A stretch of DNA of 64,000 bases from Flavobacteriales bacterium (GCA_020635855.1 JACJYZ010000003.1:682001-746000); one strand, 5' to 3'; counted from the stretch's first letter, positions 16,172 through 25,098 are shown. A program made the numbers and translations. The notes: a model not told the origin generated them from the sequence alone.

Positions 16172-16972
16172 TTAGCTGAGAACTTCTTCCAATTGATTGG
16201 CCAAGGTTTTGGCAATGCTCTTGGAGACATTGGTTGCCGACTTCCGTTTTGATTCCGGTTTGGTCCAGGTACCGGGCCTTGCATTGGTTTTTGCCTTGGT
16301 GGCGGAAGCTTTGGTTGCTTTTCTGCCCGGGGTTGACTTGGCTTTTGAGGCCTTCTTTGTCGTTGCTGCTTTCCCGGATTTCGCCGTGCCGGCTTTCAGC
16401 CTGGGAGTTGATTTCCCTTTGGCTTTTGCTTTGGCAGCGGTCTTTGTTTTGCCTGATGTGCCTTCCTTCTTTATCAATTCCGCACGTTTGGCGTAATCGG
16501 ATTTCAAGACACCCGGACTGGAAAACCAGCTTTTCAGGCCCAGGTATTTTTCCTTTACACCCAAAGAAGCAGTATCAATTCTCTTTTCAATTGTTCTGAG
16601 TTTAAAACAAACCTGCAGAATGGCTTGCTTGGTAGAAAGCTGACGCTGTGCCGGAATGTTGGCGAAACCCATGATTTCCTCCGTCAGTTGGTCGTATGTC
16701 AGGGGACGGTCGACCTGGCGCAATCTTTTTAGAACCAGCATGCGCCATACAGATTTGGGCCCTGGTTTTTTCTTTTTGGTGGATGTGTCTCCTCCGGCAG
16801 ATTGCCTGCGTTTGGTCGGGTTGCTTTCCAGCTCCCATTTACCTCCGGTGACACCTAATTGGGAAAGGATGTTTTCTATGTGTTGGAGACGACGAACGGC
16901 TTTGTCGTATTCTTCCTGATAGAACTCCTTCATGGCCGTAGTTTCACGGGCATCAAGCTTGATGTTTTCCAT
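16172..16972 (-). CDS. Basic protein with histone-H1-like Lys/Ala tail
   Basis: 266 residues. N-terminal about 40 residues are probably coiled coil (EFYQEEYDKAVRRLQHIENIL); residues about 75-150 look like a compact helical, winged-helix-like domain (SVWRMLVLKRLRQVDRPLTYDQLTEEIMGF, read with a break, then LSTKQAILQVCFKLRTIEKR); residues about 165-250 are a low-complexity Lys/Ala/Thr/Pro/Ser tail with AKAKAKGK and KKASKAKSTPGRKATKA, like eukaryotic H1 and bacterial Hc1/AlgP tails. A DNA-binding nucleoid protein is inferred, not shown. ATG at 16972; a TACCTTTC near-consensus box lies about 30 bp upstream. Confidence 0.72.
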   Translation of the reverse strand: MENIKLDARETTAMKEFYQEEYDKAVRRLQHIENILSQLGVTGGKWELESNPTKRRQSAGGDTSTKKKKPGPKSVWRMLVLKRLRQVDRPLTYDQLTEEIMGFANIPAQRQLSTKQAILQVCFKLRTIEKRIDTASLGVKEKYLGLKSWFSSPGVLKSDYAKRAELIKKEGTSGKTKTAAKAKAKGKSTPRLKAGTAKSGKAATTKKASKAKSTPGRKATKASATKAKTNARPGTWTKPESKRKSATNVSKSIAKTLANQLEEVLS

Positions 16973-17277
16973 ACGAATACATGTTGTGGGGTGCAATGCG
17001 TGAAAGGTATGCCATAATTCCCTGTTGCCGGTTTGCCCCCCGAGTTAGGGTATTAAGAACGTAGGTTCAAAGGTTGTAAAAAAAATTAATATTAGAATTT
17101 TGATTTAACAATTGTTTTGAAAAATAGATCAATACAAGAAATGAGTGGACAGACCTGTTTTTACAATAGGTAAAAATACCTATTTATGTTTTTCTATCCA
17201 AGTTGATGGTAGTCGGGAAGTCATTAAGGAAGAACCGGTATTGCAACCATTTCGGGGGATTAGGTCCGGCTGCTTCT
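16973..17277. other. 305-bp AT-rich spacer with a palindrome
   Basis: No gene is seen. A TACCTTTC box (17008-17001, minus strand) may drive the basic-protein gene. The central part is unusually AT-rich and contains AATAGGTA-AAAA-TACCTATT at 17165-17184. Confidence 0.6.
17165..17184. repeat. Perfect 8-bp inverted repeat with 4-bp spacer
   Basis: AATAGGTA and TACCTATT flank AAAA. The symmetry and length suit a dimeric regulator site or a weak hairpin; no regulator gene is adjacent. Confidence 0.5.
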
Positions 17278-17796
17278 TTATAGACCCAGCGCAGACAGGA
17301 TGGTGTTGATGCTTGTCTTTCCTTCGAATGTGCCTGCCAACACATGTTCTTTGTTATATACAAAAGATGTAGGATTCAGCCGGATTTTAAACAACTGCAT
17401 GGCCTGTAGGTCCCGATCGCTCAATACACGGATGTTGTGGTAGAATTGAAGGTTCTGATTTTCGGTATAAGAAAGAAGTTCTTCCGGTAGCTGGGATGAG
17501 ACCAACAGGATATCCACGTCTTCAAGTGCTTTGTGGTTTCGTTTGATCTGGAATACCTCGTCCTTGCATAAATGGCATTCCGTATTGAAATAGATCAGTA
17601 GCACACGGCGTCCTGGTTCCATGCTTTGTGTGTAAAAGGCATTTCCCTGCGGTGTGTACAGGGTGACGTTTGGCATGTGCCCGATGGCGTTTTGAAGATT
17701 CCTTTGCCGGATGGCGTATCGTATGTAGGCTATCGTTCCCGTGCATGCAACCATGGCCAGTAAAAAAATGATCAGGGTTTTGCGGCGGTTCTTCAT
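17278..17796 (-). CDS. Membrane-anchored thioredoxin-fold protein
   Basis: 172 residues. An N-terminal membrane helix (about 7-25) is followed by a periplasmic thioredoxin-like domain with ECHLCKDEV carrying a CxxC redox pair, and the cis-Pro region LNPTSFVYN. This fits the TlpA/ResA type of thiol-disulfide proteins; substrate unknown. ATG at 17796 is preferred to a TTG at 17811 that overlaps the previous stop. Last gene of a three-gene run of envelope proteins, 11 bp after the beta-helix lipoprotein. Confidence 0.8.
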   Translation of the reverse strand: MKNRRKTLIIFLLAMVACTGTIAYIRYAIRQRNLQNAIGHMPNVTLYTPQGNAFYTQSMEPGRRVLLIYFNTECHLCKDEVFQIKRNHKALEDVDILLVSSQLPEELLSYTENQNLQFYHNIRVLSDRDLQAMQLFKIRLNPTSFVYNKEHVLAGTFEGKTSINTILSALGL

Positions 17797-17807
17797 ACCG
17801 GGATAAG

Positions 17808-19283
17808 TCAATCCTTTTCGTATGCACCGAGATCGGGTGCCAGTCCTTTCACACGCGTATTGCCGGTGATATCGGTGGTGATGGGGTCTGACGCATTGGT
17901 GATGGACGGATCGCCGAGATCAATGGCCGGCGATAATGTATCCAATGCATAAATAAACGGCGGGCGTTCCAGGAACCCCGGATTGGTTTTGGTAATGGAG
18001 AGGAAATGCGTGGCATCCTGGAGATCATGACTGCCATCTTCTTTCAGAATGCAATGATCGAACATGTAGTTGCCCAATGCTCCGCTTTTAAGGTCTACAC
18101 CCACCTCGTTCGGTAGTCCTCCATAGATAATGCAGTTGCCAAAGTAAGCGCGGACCAGATCCCTGTGCTGTATGTTCTCATCGATATCTTTGTACCAGTT
18201 GTTGACAAGCACGGCGGGAGACTGCCTTACATCATAGTTCCAGTAATTTGCCATGGTGCAATGACGGAAGCGGTAGTCGCCGCCGAGTGTAAGGGCTACG
18301 GTATACTGTCCGCAATTGGATACCATCAGGTTGGTGGCATCCACCACAGCCCCCTGTGCAAATAATCCCGCCACCGTCATGTTCTCAATCACGGTGTTGT
18401 TAATTTTTAAAGTCGGATTTCCATTTCCTACGGTATCCACCTGGATTCCTACGCTGCCGTTCCTGATGATGGCATGATCAATGGTGTTGTTGATGCTGCC
18501 GGCGGAAAGCCAGATGCGGCTCCATTGCCCGGGAATGTCTTTGTATGTTTCCTCCAGGCGGTCGCCGGCGATCAGCACCGGATCACTGGCGGTTCCGTTG
18601 ATGTGAAGCGAGGATGTGTTCAGGGCGATCAGGCCCGAGTTGTTATGAAAATGTACCCGTGTTCCGGCTTCGATGGTCAGGCTGCAGGCCGAATCAATCA
18701 CGGCATACCCATAGATCACATGCGGTTTGTCGTTGCTCCAGGTTTCAGGGCAGTTGGGCAGAAGGAAAGCAGAGTACCCTTTGGGAGGTGCATAGAAATA
18801 GGCATCCTGGCCCCAGGCAACCAGGTCCACATCCTGTACGTTGTCGTTGGTATTGAATACGATCGAGTCGGTGACCACCAGTGGGTTGTTGGTGTTGTTC
18901 GGGTCAAGGGTGACCTCGATAAAAATGAACATGCTGTCTTCGCCGCCGATCTCAACGTCTTTGATTGCCGTACCCTTGATGCCATCCACATTCATCCTGA
19001 ATTTGGAAGTGCTACCACCGGCCAGGTAGATGGATGAAATGTTGATCTTCTTTTTATTCCGGTTGAAGACTTTGAGATATTGGGTGCTGGACCCCACCGT
19101 TGTAAACACGGTATCAAAAAGAACGGTGTCTTCCGAAAATTCCAGGCGAACATCCGGGTCGGTGTCGATCGGATCTTTTTTACATGCGAAAGCAAGGCAT
19201 GCGATCAAAAGCAGCGCAGGTAAATGGCTATAAATGGATTTATGCAAAGTGATCCAAAGATAGGTAATGGCTTTGAAACGCAT
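17808..19283 (-). CDS. Lipoprotein with right-handed beta-helix domain
   Basis: 491 residues. N-terminal signal with lipobox LAFAC-KKD (Cys at about residue 34), so it is lipid-anchored. The body alternates short beta-strand-like repeats (IDHAIIRNGSVGIQV, KINNTVIENMTVAGLFAQG) typical of pectate-lyase-type parallel beta-helices, and ends with SPAIDLGDPSI...PDLGAYE, the choice-of-anchor-Q/right-handed-helix tail. No catalytic residues were identified; polysaccharide binding or adhesion is plausible. Confidence 0.8.
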   Translation of the reverse strand: MRFKAITYLWITLHKSIYSHLPALLLIACLAFACKKDPIDTDPDVRLEFSEDTVLFDTVFTTVGSSTQYLKVFNRNKKKINISSIYLAGGSTSKFRMNVDGIKGTAIKDVEIGGEDSMFIFIEVTLDPNNTNNPLVVTDSIVFNTNDNVQDVDLVAWGQDAYFYAPPKGYSAFLLPNCPETWSNDKPHVIYGYAVIDSACSLTIEAGTRVHFHNNSGLIALNTSSLHINGTASDPVLIAGDRLEETYKDIPGQWSRIWLSAGSINNTIDHAIIRNGSVGIQVDTVGNGNPTLKINNTVIENMTVAGLFAQGAVVDATNLMVSNCGQYTVALTLGGDYRFRHCTMANYWNYDVRQSPAVLVNNWYKDIDENIQHRDLVRAYFGNCIIYGGLPNEVGVDLKSGALGNYMFDHCILKEDGSHDLQDATHFLSITKTNPGFLERPPFIYALDTLSPAIDLGDPSITNASDPITTDITGNTRVKGLAPDLGAYEKD

Positions 19284-19308
19284 ACCGTGCCTGTAGATTG
19301 TTCAGGTC

Positions 19309-20076
19309 TTAGCGGTCCGGAAGGATGTCAATGGCTTCACCGGTCAGCCACTTTTTTACCAACGGCGCCGATGTGCTGATCGGTACCAGGATATGGTTCG
19401 TGCTAACGAATGCGGGATCGGTGACCGCGTTTGTTGCCATTACACCGGACCGGTTCAGGAAACTTGAATGGATGAAAACGACATAACCGTCGCGCAGAAG
19501 AACAAATCCTACGTGGTAGTCCAACCCTACAGAATACAATCCGTCATTCAGGTTTTCACGCATGTAATCTGCCACTTGTTGCGGTGACTTGTTGCGGAGA
19601 CGGATGATATCCCCGGTGATGCTGAGAATTCTGCATCCTGTGAGCGCACTCTTTCGTGCCAGCTTATAACGGTTCAGGTTTATGCCTGCATGTTTCAGGG
19701 TGGTGGATACAAAATAACCGCAAGCGATGAAGCCGGTGTCGGGTGTGTCGGTATGGCCTTCAAAATCCCACGGAGTGCCATACCAATAGGGGAAAATATC
19801 CTTCACTAGGGCGTTTTCAAGTGCTCGGCCGGCAGCCTGAAGTACGCTGTCTTTGTTGGTTGATTTCCGGTATGCTTCTGCCCACAGAAACCGGATGCCG
19901 CTTACCCTTGAGCGAGCGGCGGTATAGGAACTCCCGGGTGTGCGAAATATCCCCATGGATATCGAATCGGGTGAGGCAATCGTGTCGGTGGGATGGATGT
20001 TGGTGCCAGGTATGGCGGTTTCGGCTTGCGCACAGGAGGTCAACAGAGCGATGCAAATGTAGTAAGGGATCAGCAT
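19309..20076 (-). CDS. Lipoprotein, NlpC/P60-like (papain-fold) candidate
   Basis: 255 residues beginning MLIPYYICIALLTSC, a lipoprotein signal with Cys15. Mid-protein IACGYFVSTTLKHAGINL resembles the C..FV...L..AG nucleophile segment of NlpC/P60 and related amidases, and HVGFVLLRDGYVVFIHSS offers the following His region. This supports a papain-like fold but the family assignment is tentative. ATG at 20076 is selected because it opens the lipobox signal; the longer frame has no signal. First gene of a three-gene minus-strand envelope operon, divergent from the barrel-Rieske-imelysin operon. Confidence 0.68.
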   Translation of the reverse strand: MLIPYYICIALLTSCAQAETAIPGTNIHPTDTIASPDSISMGIFRTPGSSYTAARSRVSGIRFLWAEAYRKSTNKDSVLQAAGRALENALVKDIFPYWYGTPWDFEGHTDTPDTGFIACGYFVSTTLKHAGINLNRYKLARKSALTGCRILSITGDIIRLRNKSPQQVADYMRENLNDGLYSVGLDYHVGFVLLRDGYVVFIHSSFLNRSGVMATNAVTDPAFVSTNHILVPISTSAPLVKKWLTGEAIDILPDR

Positions 20077-20213
20077 GGCAGATGGTTTCCTGTCATAATA
20101 CCCGGCAAACCAAAACGGAACAAAATACCTACTTATAGGGAGCGCGTTACCCCCAATCCGGTACGGTGGAGGAGAGGTGAGTCGCGATCTTTGCCGCAAA
20201 TAAAAGAACCGCT

Positions 20214-21434
20214 ATGAATAAATGGATAGTTGCCGCAGGTTTGATCTTGCTGTCCCGGTCCGGTCAGGCCCAGGTACTGACCCGGGAGGATTCGCTGAAT
20301 GCCGGATTGTCTCCCTCTGCACGAAATGTCATCATTGCCGGATACGGTGAAGCCAAGGTGAGCTATGATGCCAACATGAAAACAGCAGAGGCCAACCTCA
20401 CGCGCAATGTGTTGTTCGTGGGGTATAAGTTTAAGAACCGCATCACCTTCTTCTCTGAGTTGGAAGTAGAAGATACCAAGGTGGACGCGGATGGTGGAGA
20501 GATCGCCATGGAACAATGTCTGCTGAAGTTTGATGTGGGCAAAGGGGGTAATTACCTGATGGCCGGACTGATCCTTCCCCGGATAGGCATCATGAATGAA
20601 AATCATTTGCCAACGACATTCAATGGAAATGATCGTCCTTTTGTTGAGCGATGGGTGATCCCATCTACCTGGCGTGAACTGGGCGTGGTGTACTACGGAA
20701 CATTGCCCGCCATTCCTGGTTTGCACTACAGCGCCGGAGTGTTGAACGGACTCAACGCCGAAGGCATTGCCGGCGGTAGCGGCATCCGGGAGGCCCGCTT
20801 TGAAGGAAGGGAAGCAACCGCATCAAATATCGCATTGACCGGTGCTGTGCTGTACTACCTGGGTGGACTTCGCCTTCAGGCATCCACGTATTATGGTGGA
20901 ACAGTGGGTATGTCTGAACGTGCCGCCGACAGTCTCGGACTTGATGCAGGCGCTTTTGGTACGCCTGTGTGGGTGTCGGAAGCCAATGCGCAGTTTCAAT
21001 ACAAAGGTTGGTCGGTGAAAGCTTTGGGCGTTTTCGTGAATGTGCCGGATGCCGATGCACTGAACAGGGCTTTTGCAACCAATGCCGCCACACGAACTAC
21101 CGGCTATTACGCAGAGCTGGCATACAACCTGACTGAAAACAACTCCGCCTGGAAAGACAAAGGCAAAAAGTGTCTCCTCTTTGCACGCTATGAAAGCATG
21201 GATCTGATGGCTGATACACCTTACAATGGAATCAAAGATGAACTTTATCACAGTCATTACCTGGTAGCTGGAGTGACCTATATTCCCGCACCGGGCGTGT
21301 CTGTTAAAGCCGATTGGGTGCACTCAACCACAGGTGCCCCCAATCCTTTCCTGCACATTAACAACAACCCCAATGCACCGGCGTATCTTCCGGAGAACAA
21401 CCACATTCAGCTGGGGGTTGCCTACAGTTTCTGA
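20214..21434 (+). CDS. Outer-membrane beta-barrel protein of the imelysin operon
   Basis: 406 residues with a signal peptide (MNKWIVAAGLILLSRSGQAQ) and a long series of amphipathic strands rich in aromatic and Gly residues, ending in a C-terminal aromatic (GVAYSF), typical of porin-like barrels. Resembles phosphate/polysaccharide-selective porin-like proteins by composition, not by a firm motif. A near-consensus promoter (GATCTTTG) is about 25 bp upstream. Its TGA overlaps the next ATG by one base, so it is coupled to the Rieske gene. Confidence 0.75.
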   Translation: MNKWIVAAGLILLSRSGQAQVLTREDSLNAGLSPSARNVIIAGYGEAKVSYDANMKTAEANLTRNVLFVGYKFKNRITFFSELEVEDTKVDADGGEIAMEQCLLKFDVGKGGNYLMAGLILPRIGIMNENHLPTTFNGNDRPFVERWVIPSTWRELGVVYYGTLPAIPGLHYSAGVLNGLNAEGIAGGSGIREARFEGREATASNIALTGAVLYYLGGLRLQASTYYGGTVGMSERAADSLGLDAGAFGTPVWVSEANAQFQYKGWSVKALGVFVNVPDADALNRAFATNAATRTTGYYAELAYNLTENNSAWKDKGKKCLLFARYESMDLMADTPYNGIKDELYHSHYLVAGVTYIPAPGVSVKADWVHSTTGAPNPFLHINNNPNAPAYLPENNHIQLGVAYSF

Positions 21435-21865
21435 TGGACAGGAAAACGTTCATAAGGAATACCGGTTGCGCATGCGTTGGATTGATGGCGGGCAGCGCCG
21501 TAGTTTCACTCCTGCAAGGATGTGCGGCGATCCCGGTATGTAAGGCCGTTGTGGAGGAGGGAAAGATATGTGTACCTCTGAGTGAATGGCCGGCTGAAGA
21601 ACATACCAGGATTGTCAGGGCCCCTCAGCTTGAATACGACCTGCTTGTGGTGCGCAAGGCTGACGGATCCTATCGGGCGCTTGAAATGAAATGTACCCAT
21701 GCCGATAACAGGTTGTCGGCAAACCCGAAAGGATTGGTGTGTACCCTCCACGGTAGCACTTTCGGCCTGGAAGGAGAGGTAACCAATGGGCCGGCCATTG
21801 CGCCATTAAAGACCTTTCCGGTATATCAGGAGCAAAACAACCTATATATACAAGTGAAATCCTAA
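21434..21865 (+). CDS. Rieske [2Fe-2S] lipoprotein
   Basis: 143 residues. N-terminal signal of the Rieske type with lipobox-like SLLQGC (Cys30). Cluster ligands are visible: C87-T-H89 and C103-T-L-H106-G-S-T-F, the classical CxH...CxxH pattern. The protein is short and soluble apart from its anchor, so it is a ferredoxin-like periplasmic electron carrier rather than a bc1 subunit. It sits between the barrel and imelysin genes and ahead of a di-haem protein, suggesting electron flow in metal handling. Confidence 0.9.
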   Translation: MDRKTFIRNTGCACVGLMAGSAVVSLLQGCAAIPVCKAVVEEGKICVPLSEWPAEEHTRIVRAPQLEYDLLVVRKADGSYRALEMKCTHADNRLSANPKGLVCTLHGSTFGLEGEVTNGPAIAPLKTFPVYQEQNNLYIQVKS

Positions 21866-21869
21866 AGCG

Positions 21870-22949
21870 ATGAAATACCTGAACTTATTCTCCTTTTGTG
21901 TGAGTGCCGCATTGTTGGTTACAGCATGTAAAAAAGAAGACCCAACAGGTGATGATGAGATGTCCGATGAACAGTTGCAGGAGATGATCCTGAATGATTT
22001 CAGTGACAAGGTGGCTTATCAGAATTATCAGGACCTGGAGAACAACATGGCTGTGTTTTACGCTGCTTGCCAGTCATTCGACGCATCAGGATCGGATGCA
22101 GATCTGGATGCCGCCCGCAAAGGTTGGAAAGATGCAAGGGCCGCGTGGGAGCAAAGTGAAGCCTTCCTGTTCGGGCCGGTGTCTACCGAGAACATCGACC
22201 CATCCACCGATACATGGCCCGTAGATTACCCGTCACTCGACTCCCTGTTGCAAACCGGAAATGCCTTCACGCAGGCTTATTTGAATTCACTGGGCGATGA
22301 ACTCAAAGGATACCACCCCGCCGAATACCTGTTGTGGGGTGCTGATGGAAGCAAAGTGCCTTCGGCATTTACATCCCGTGAACGTGAATATCTTATTGCG
22401 CTTTCCGCCGATCTGCACCTGAAAGTGACACAACTCCGCATGATGTGGGATCCCTCTGTAAGCGGAAATTATTCCTGGGAGGTGATCCATGCGGGTGAAC
22501 AAGGTGGTGTGTATGCAACCCGCCGCGCAGTTTTTGAAGAATTCATCGGAGGAATGATCGGGATTTGTGATGAGGTGGCCAATGGAAAGATCGAAGAACC
22601 CTTTGCCATGCAGGATCCTTCATTGGAAGAATCACCTTTCAGCGGCAATTCTTTGACGGATTTCCGCAACAACATACAGGGTGTGAAGAATGTGTACCTG
22701 GGCATGTATTCGGAAGACGGGTACGGCATCCACAGCCTGCTCGAGAAAAACAACCTGGCCCTCCATAACAAGGTCATGGCGCGCCTGGATGCAGCCATCG
22801 ATGCATTTGATGGCATTACAGTGCCGTTCGGAGATGCCATTTCATCACAACCTACCCAGGTGCAACACGTGATTGATCAGATCAATGCCCTTCGGACCGT
22901 GCTGGAAGATGACCTGATGCCCTTCGTGCAGCAATCTGTTTTGAATTGA
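21870..22949 (+). CDS. Imelysin-family lipoprotein (peptidase M75)
   Basis: 359 residues, lipoprotein signal MKYLNLFSFCVSAALLVTAC with Cys20. The imelysin GxHxxE motif is present as G147-Y-H149-P-A-E152. The body is helical. Imelysins (IrpA, IcmP, EfeO-related) are iron-regulated periplasmic proteins thought to bind metal for uptake; peptidase activity is disputed. Four bases after the Rieske gene and 2 bp before the di-haem gene. Confidence 0.92.
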   Translation: MKYLNLFSFCVSAALLVTACKKEDPTGDDEMSDEQLQEMILNDFSDKVAYQNYQDLENNMAVFYAACQSFDASGSDADLDAARKGWKDARAAWEQSEAFLFGPVSTENIDPSTDTWPVDYPSLDSLLQTGNAFTQAYLNSLGDELKGYHPAEYLLWGADGSKVPSAFTSREREYLIALSADLHLKVTQLRMMWDPSVSGNYSWEVIHAGEQGGVYATRRAVFEEFIGGMIGICDEVANGKIEEPFAMQDPSLEESPFSGNSLTDFRNNIQGVKNVYLGMYSEDGYGIHSLLEKNNLALHNKVMARLDAAIDAFDGITVPFGDAISSQPTQVQHVIDQINALRTVLEDDLMPFVQQSVLN

Positions 22950-22951
22950 TC

Positions 22952-24337
22952 ATGAAGAAGCTGTCTGCTGTATTTGTGATTCTGGCGGTTACTGCCGTCA
23001 TGATATTTGTGCCTGCTTGTCGCAAGCCGATCAATTGGAATGAAGAGGATGCCGATCCGCGATTGTCCGGCGGCAAGCAAACGGTGTTTGTGGAAGGTAC
23101 CGGGGCTTTTTCTCAGCCTTTTCCCGATATGTCGGAAGCGCGTCTGGCTCTGCATGAATTGGGTGATGCGCATTTCGAAGCTTCTTTCGTGGCTTCACCC
23201 GCACCGAAATTCGGAGGATTGGGCCCTATTTACAACAGCAATGCCTGTTTCAATTGTCACATCAACGATGGCAGGGGAAAGCCCATTGCATCCCAGGAAG
23301 CAATGACAAGCATGCTCTTTCGGGTCAGTGTGTCCGGAACCGGTCCGCATGGAGGACCTCTGGGTGCTCCCGGGTTTGGTGGGCAACTCCAGGATAAAGC
23401 CGTCTTCGGTAAACAAGCGGAAGCCACGGTTTCAGTGAGCTGGGTGGCAGAAGTGGTGTTCTTTGATGATGGCGATTCCATTGCGCTCAGAAAACCCCAA
23501 TGGAGTTTTAACAATGCTTATTTGCCATTGCCGTCGGGTTGGATGTACTCGGCGAGGGTAGCGCCGCCGGTGTTCGGACTGGGGTTGCTTGAACAGATTG
23601 ATGATGCCACCCTGTATGCATTCGCGGACCCGGATGACAGGGATGGCGATGGTATTTCAGGGAAACCCAACCTGGTTTGGGATGTGGCAAAGAACGCTAC
23701 TGTAATCGGGAAGTTCGGATGGAAGGCCGAGGCGCCTACGTTGGCCCAACAGGTGGCGGGCGCTTACAACGAAGACATGGGGTTGACAAGCTACCTTATG
23801 GCTGCCGAGAGCAGTGTGGGACAGTCCCAGCATGATCTGCTGACGGATGACCCGGAAGTTCCCGACAGCATATTCAATGCCGTGGTGTTTTATGTGCAAT
23901 CGTTGGCTGTTCCTGCCCGCAGAAAAGTGACTGATGCTACGGTGTTGAAAGGACAAGCTGTTTTTCAGCAAGCCGGCTGCAACGGGTGCCACATAGCATC
24001 GGTGACCACAAAAGTGGATGTGGCTTTCCCGGAAACTTCGAATCAATTGATCCATCCGTATACCGACATGCTTCTTCATGACATGGGGCCTGACCTGGCC
24101 GACGGCAGACCGGCCTACGAAGCTTCAGGATCGGAATGGAGGACACCTCCCTTGTGGGGCATCGGGCTCACCAAAGTGGCCAACGGACATACCTATTTCC
24201 TGCACGACGGCCGTGCACGCAACCTGATGGAGGCCATCCTTTGGCATGGCGGAGAAGCGCTCCAATCCAGAGAATTCGTGAGAAAATTGAATGCGGAGGA
24301 AAGAGATGCGCTCATTACTTTTCTGGATGCGCTATAA
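22952..24337 (+). CDS. Di-haem oxidoreductase-like lipoprotein (DUF1111)
   Basis: 461 residues. Lipoprotein signal ending FVPAC (Cys23). Two c-type haem sites, ACFNCH and GCNGCH, lie in the N-terminal and C-terminal halves, with YFLHDGRARNLMEAILWHGGEA near the end (split here only for length), as in DUF1111 'thiol oxidoreductases' related to MauG/CcpA peroxidases. Its haems require the ccm system at the start of this window or elsewhere. ATG at 22952 is used; the TTG at 22946 overlaps the imelysin stop. Neighbourhood suggests redox change of a metal before import. Confidence 0.9.
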   Translation: MKKLSAVFVILAVTAVMIFVPACRKPINWNEEDADPRLSGGKQTVFVEGTGAFSQPFPDMSEARLALHELGDAHFEASFVASPAPKFGGLGPIYNSNACFNCHINDGRGKPIASQEAMTSMLFRVSVSGTGPHGGPLGAPGFGGQLQDKAVFGKQAEATVSVSWVAEVVFFDDGDSIALRKPQWSFNNAYLPLPSGWMYSARVAPPVFGLGLLEQIDDATLYAFADPDDRDGDGISGKPNLVWDVAKNATVIGKFGWKAEAPTLAQQVAGAYNEDMGLTSYLMAAESSVGQSQHDLLTDDPEVPDSIFNAVVFYVQSLAVPARRKVTDATVLKGQAVFQQAGCNGCHIASVTTKVDVAFPETSNQLIHPYTDMLLHDMGPDLADGRPAYEASGSEWRTPPLWGIGLTKVANGHTYFLHDGRARNLMEAILWHGGEALQSREFVRKLNAEERDALITFLDAL

Positions 24338-24363
24338 CCGGATTCGACTGGTGAATAAAAAGG

Positions 24364-24394
24364 TTGTTGGAAATACGATATTTTGCTATCTTTG
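24364..24394 (+). promoter_or_regulatory. Promoter of rpmE2
   Basis: TATCTTTG at 24387-24394 with TTG at 24364-24366 (20-bp spacer) or 24367-24369 (17 bp). Leader of about 23 nt to the ATG at 24421. Confidence 0.7.
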
Positions 24395-24420
24395 CGCCTC
24401 ATTTTCCTGAAAAAGTTGTT

Positions 24421-24987
24421 ATGAAGAAAGGAATTCACCCCGAAAACTACAGGTTCGTCGTCTTTAAGGATATCTCCAATGACTACGCGTTCATTACCAA
24501 GTCTACCGCCGCTTCCAAGGAAACCATTGTTTGGGAAGACGGACAGGAGTACCCGCTTGTAAAGCTCGACATCTCACATACATCCCACCCGTTTTACACC
24601 GGTAAGATGAAGCTCGTGGATACCGCTGGTCGCGTGGATCGCTTCCGCAATCGTTACCATGACCGCAAAGAAAAGCTGGAGCTGATAGAGAAGGAAAAAG
24701 AAGAAGCGAAGAAAGTGGCTCTGGAAGCAGAAGAGGCTGATAAAGCTCAACGTGCTGAAGCCAAAGCCCGCAAGGAAAAGGCGAAGGCTGATAAGGCTGC
24801 CAAAGCTGCTGAAGCCAAAGCCAAGCGTGAAGCCGAAGCTGCCGCCGCTGCAGAAGCTGAAGCTGCCAAAGCCGCCGAAGCCGCTGCCGCTGCCGAAGCG
24901 AAACCCGAAGCTTCCGCTGAAGAAGCTCCGGCTGCTGAAGCTCCTGAAACTCCCAAAGCAGAGGGAGGCGAAGAGAGCGCATCCTGA
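24421..24987 (+). CDS. rpmE2: Ribosomal protein L31 type B with long Ala/Lys/Glu tail
   Basis: 188 residues, about twice the usual 80 to 95. Residues 1-80 are a standard type B (zinc-free) L31: MKKGIHPENYRFVVFKD, then HTSHPFYTGKMKLVDTAGRVDRFRNRY (read in two parts). Residues about 85-188 are a charged helical tail rich in Ala, Glu and Lys (EKEKEEAKKVALEAEEADKA and onward), probably coiled coil, then an acidic Pro/Ala end. Tails of this kind are known on some Bacteroidota L31 proteins. Own promoter and terminator. Confidence 0.93.
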   Translation: MKKGIHPENYRFVVFKDISNDYAFITKSTAASKETIVWEDGQEYPLVKLDISHTSHPFYTGKMKLVDTAGRVDRFRNRYHDRKEKLELIEKEKEEAKKVALEAEEADKAQRAEAKARKEKAKADKAAKAAEAKAKREAEAAAAAEAEAAKAAEAAAAAEAKPEASAEEAPAAEAPETPKAEGGEESAS

Positions 24988-25008
24988 GATGATGTTCACT
25001 GAATATAT

Positions 25009-25038
25009 AAAGCCACCCCATGCGGGTGGCTTTTTTTT
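25009..25038 (+). terminator. Terminator of rpmE2
   Basis: AGCCACCC pairs with GGGTGGCT around CATGC, followed by eight T residues. Confidence 0.93.
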
Positions 25039-25098
25039 ATGTTCCGCCGTTACCCGCCGTCCGCACATTTTCTATAATTTCCCCGCAAATTGTCAGGT

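Noticed and set aside
24503..25068. Long open frames antisense to the L31 gene
   Set aside because: They arise from the GC-patterned Ala/Glu/Lys tail codons read backwards; low-complexity Ser/Phe/Gly or Leu/Gln products with no domain or promoter.
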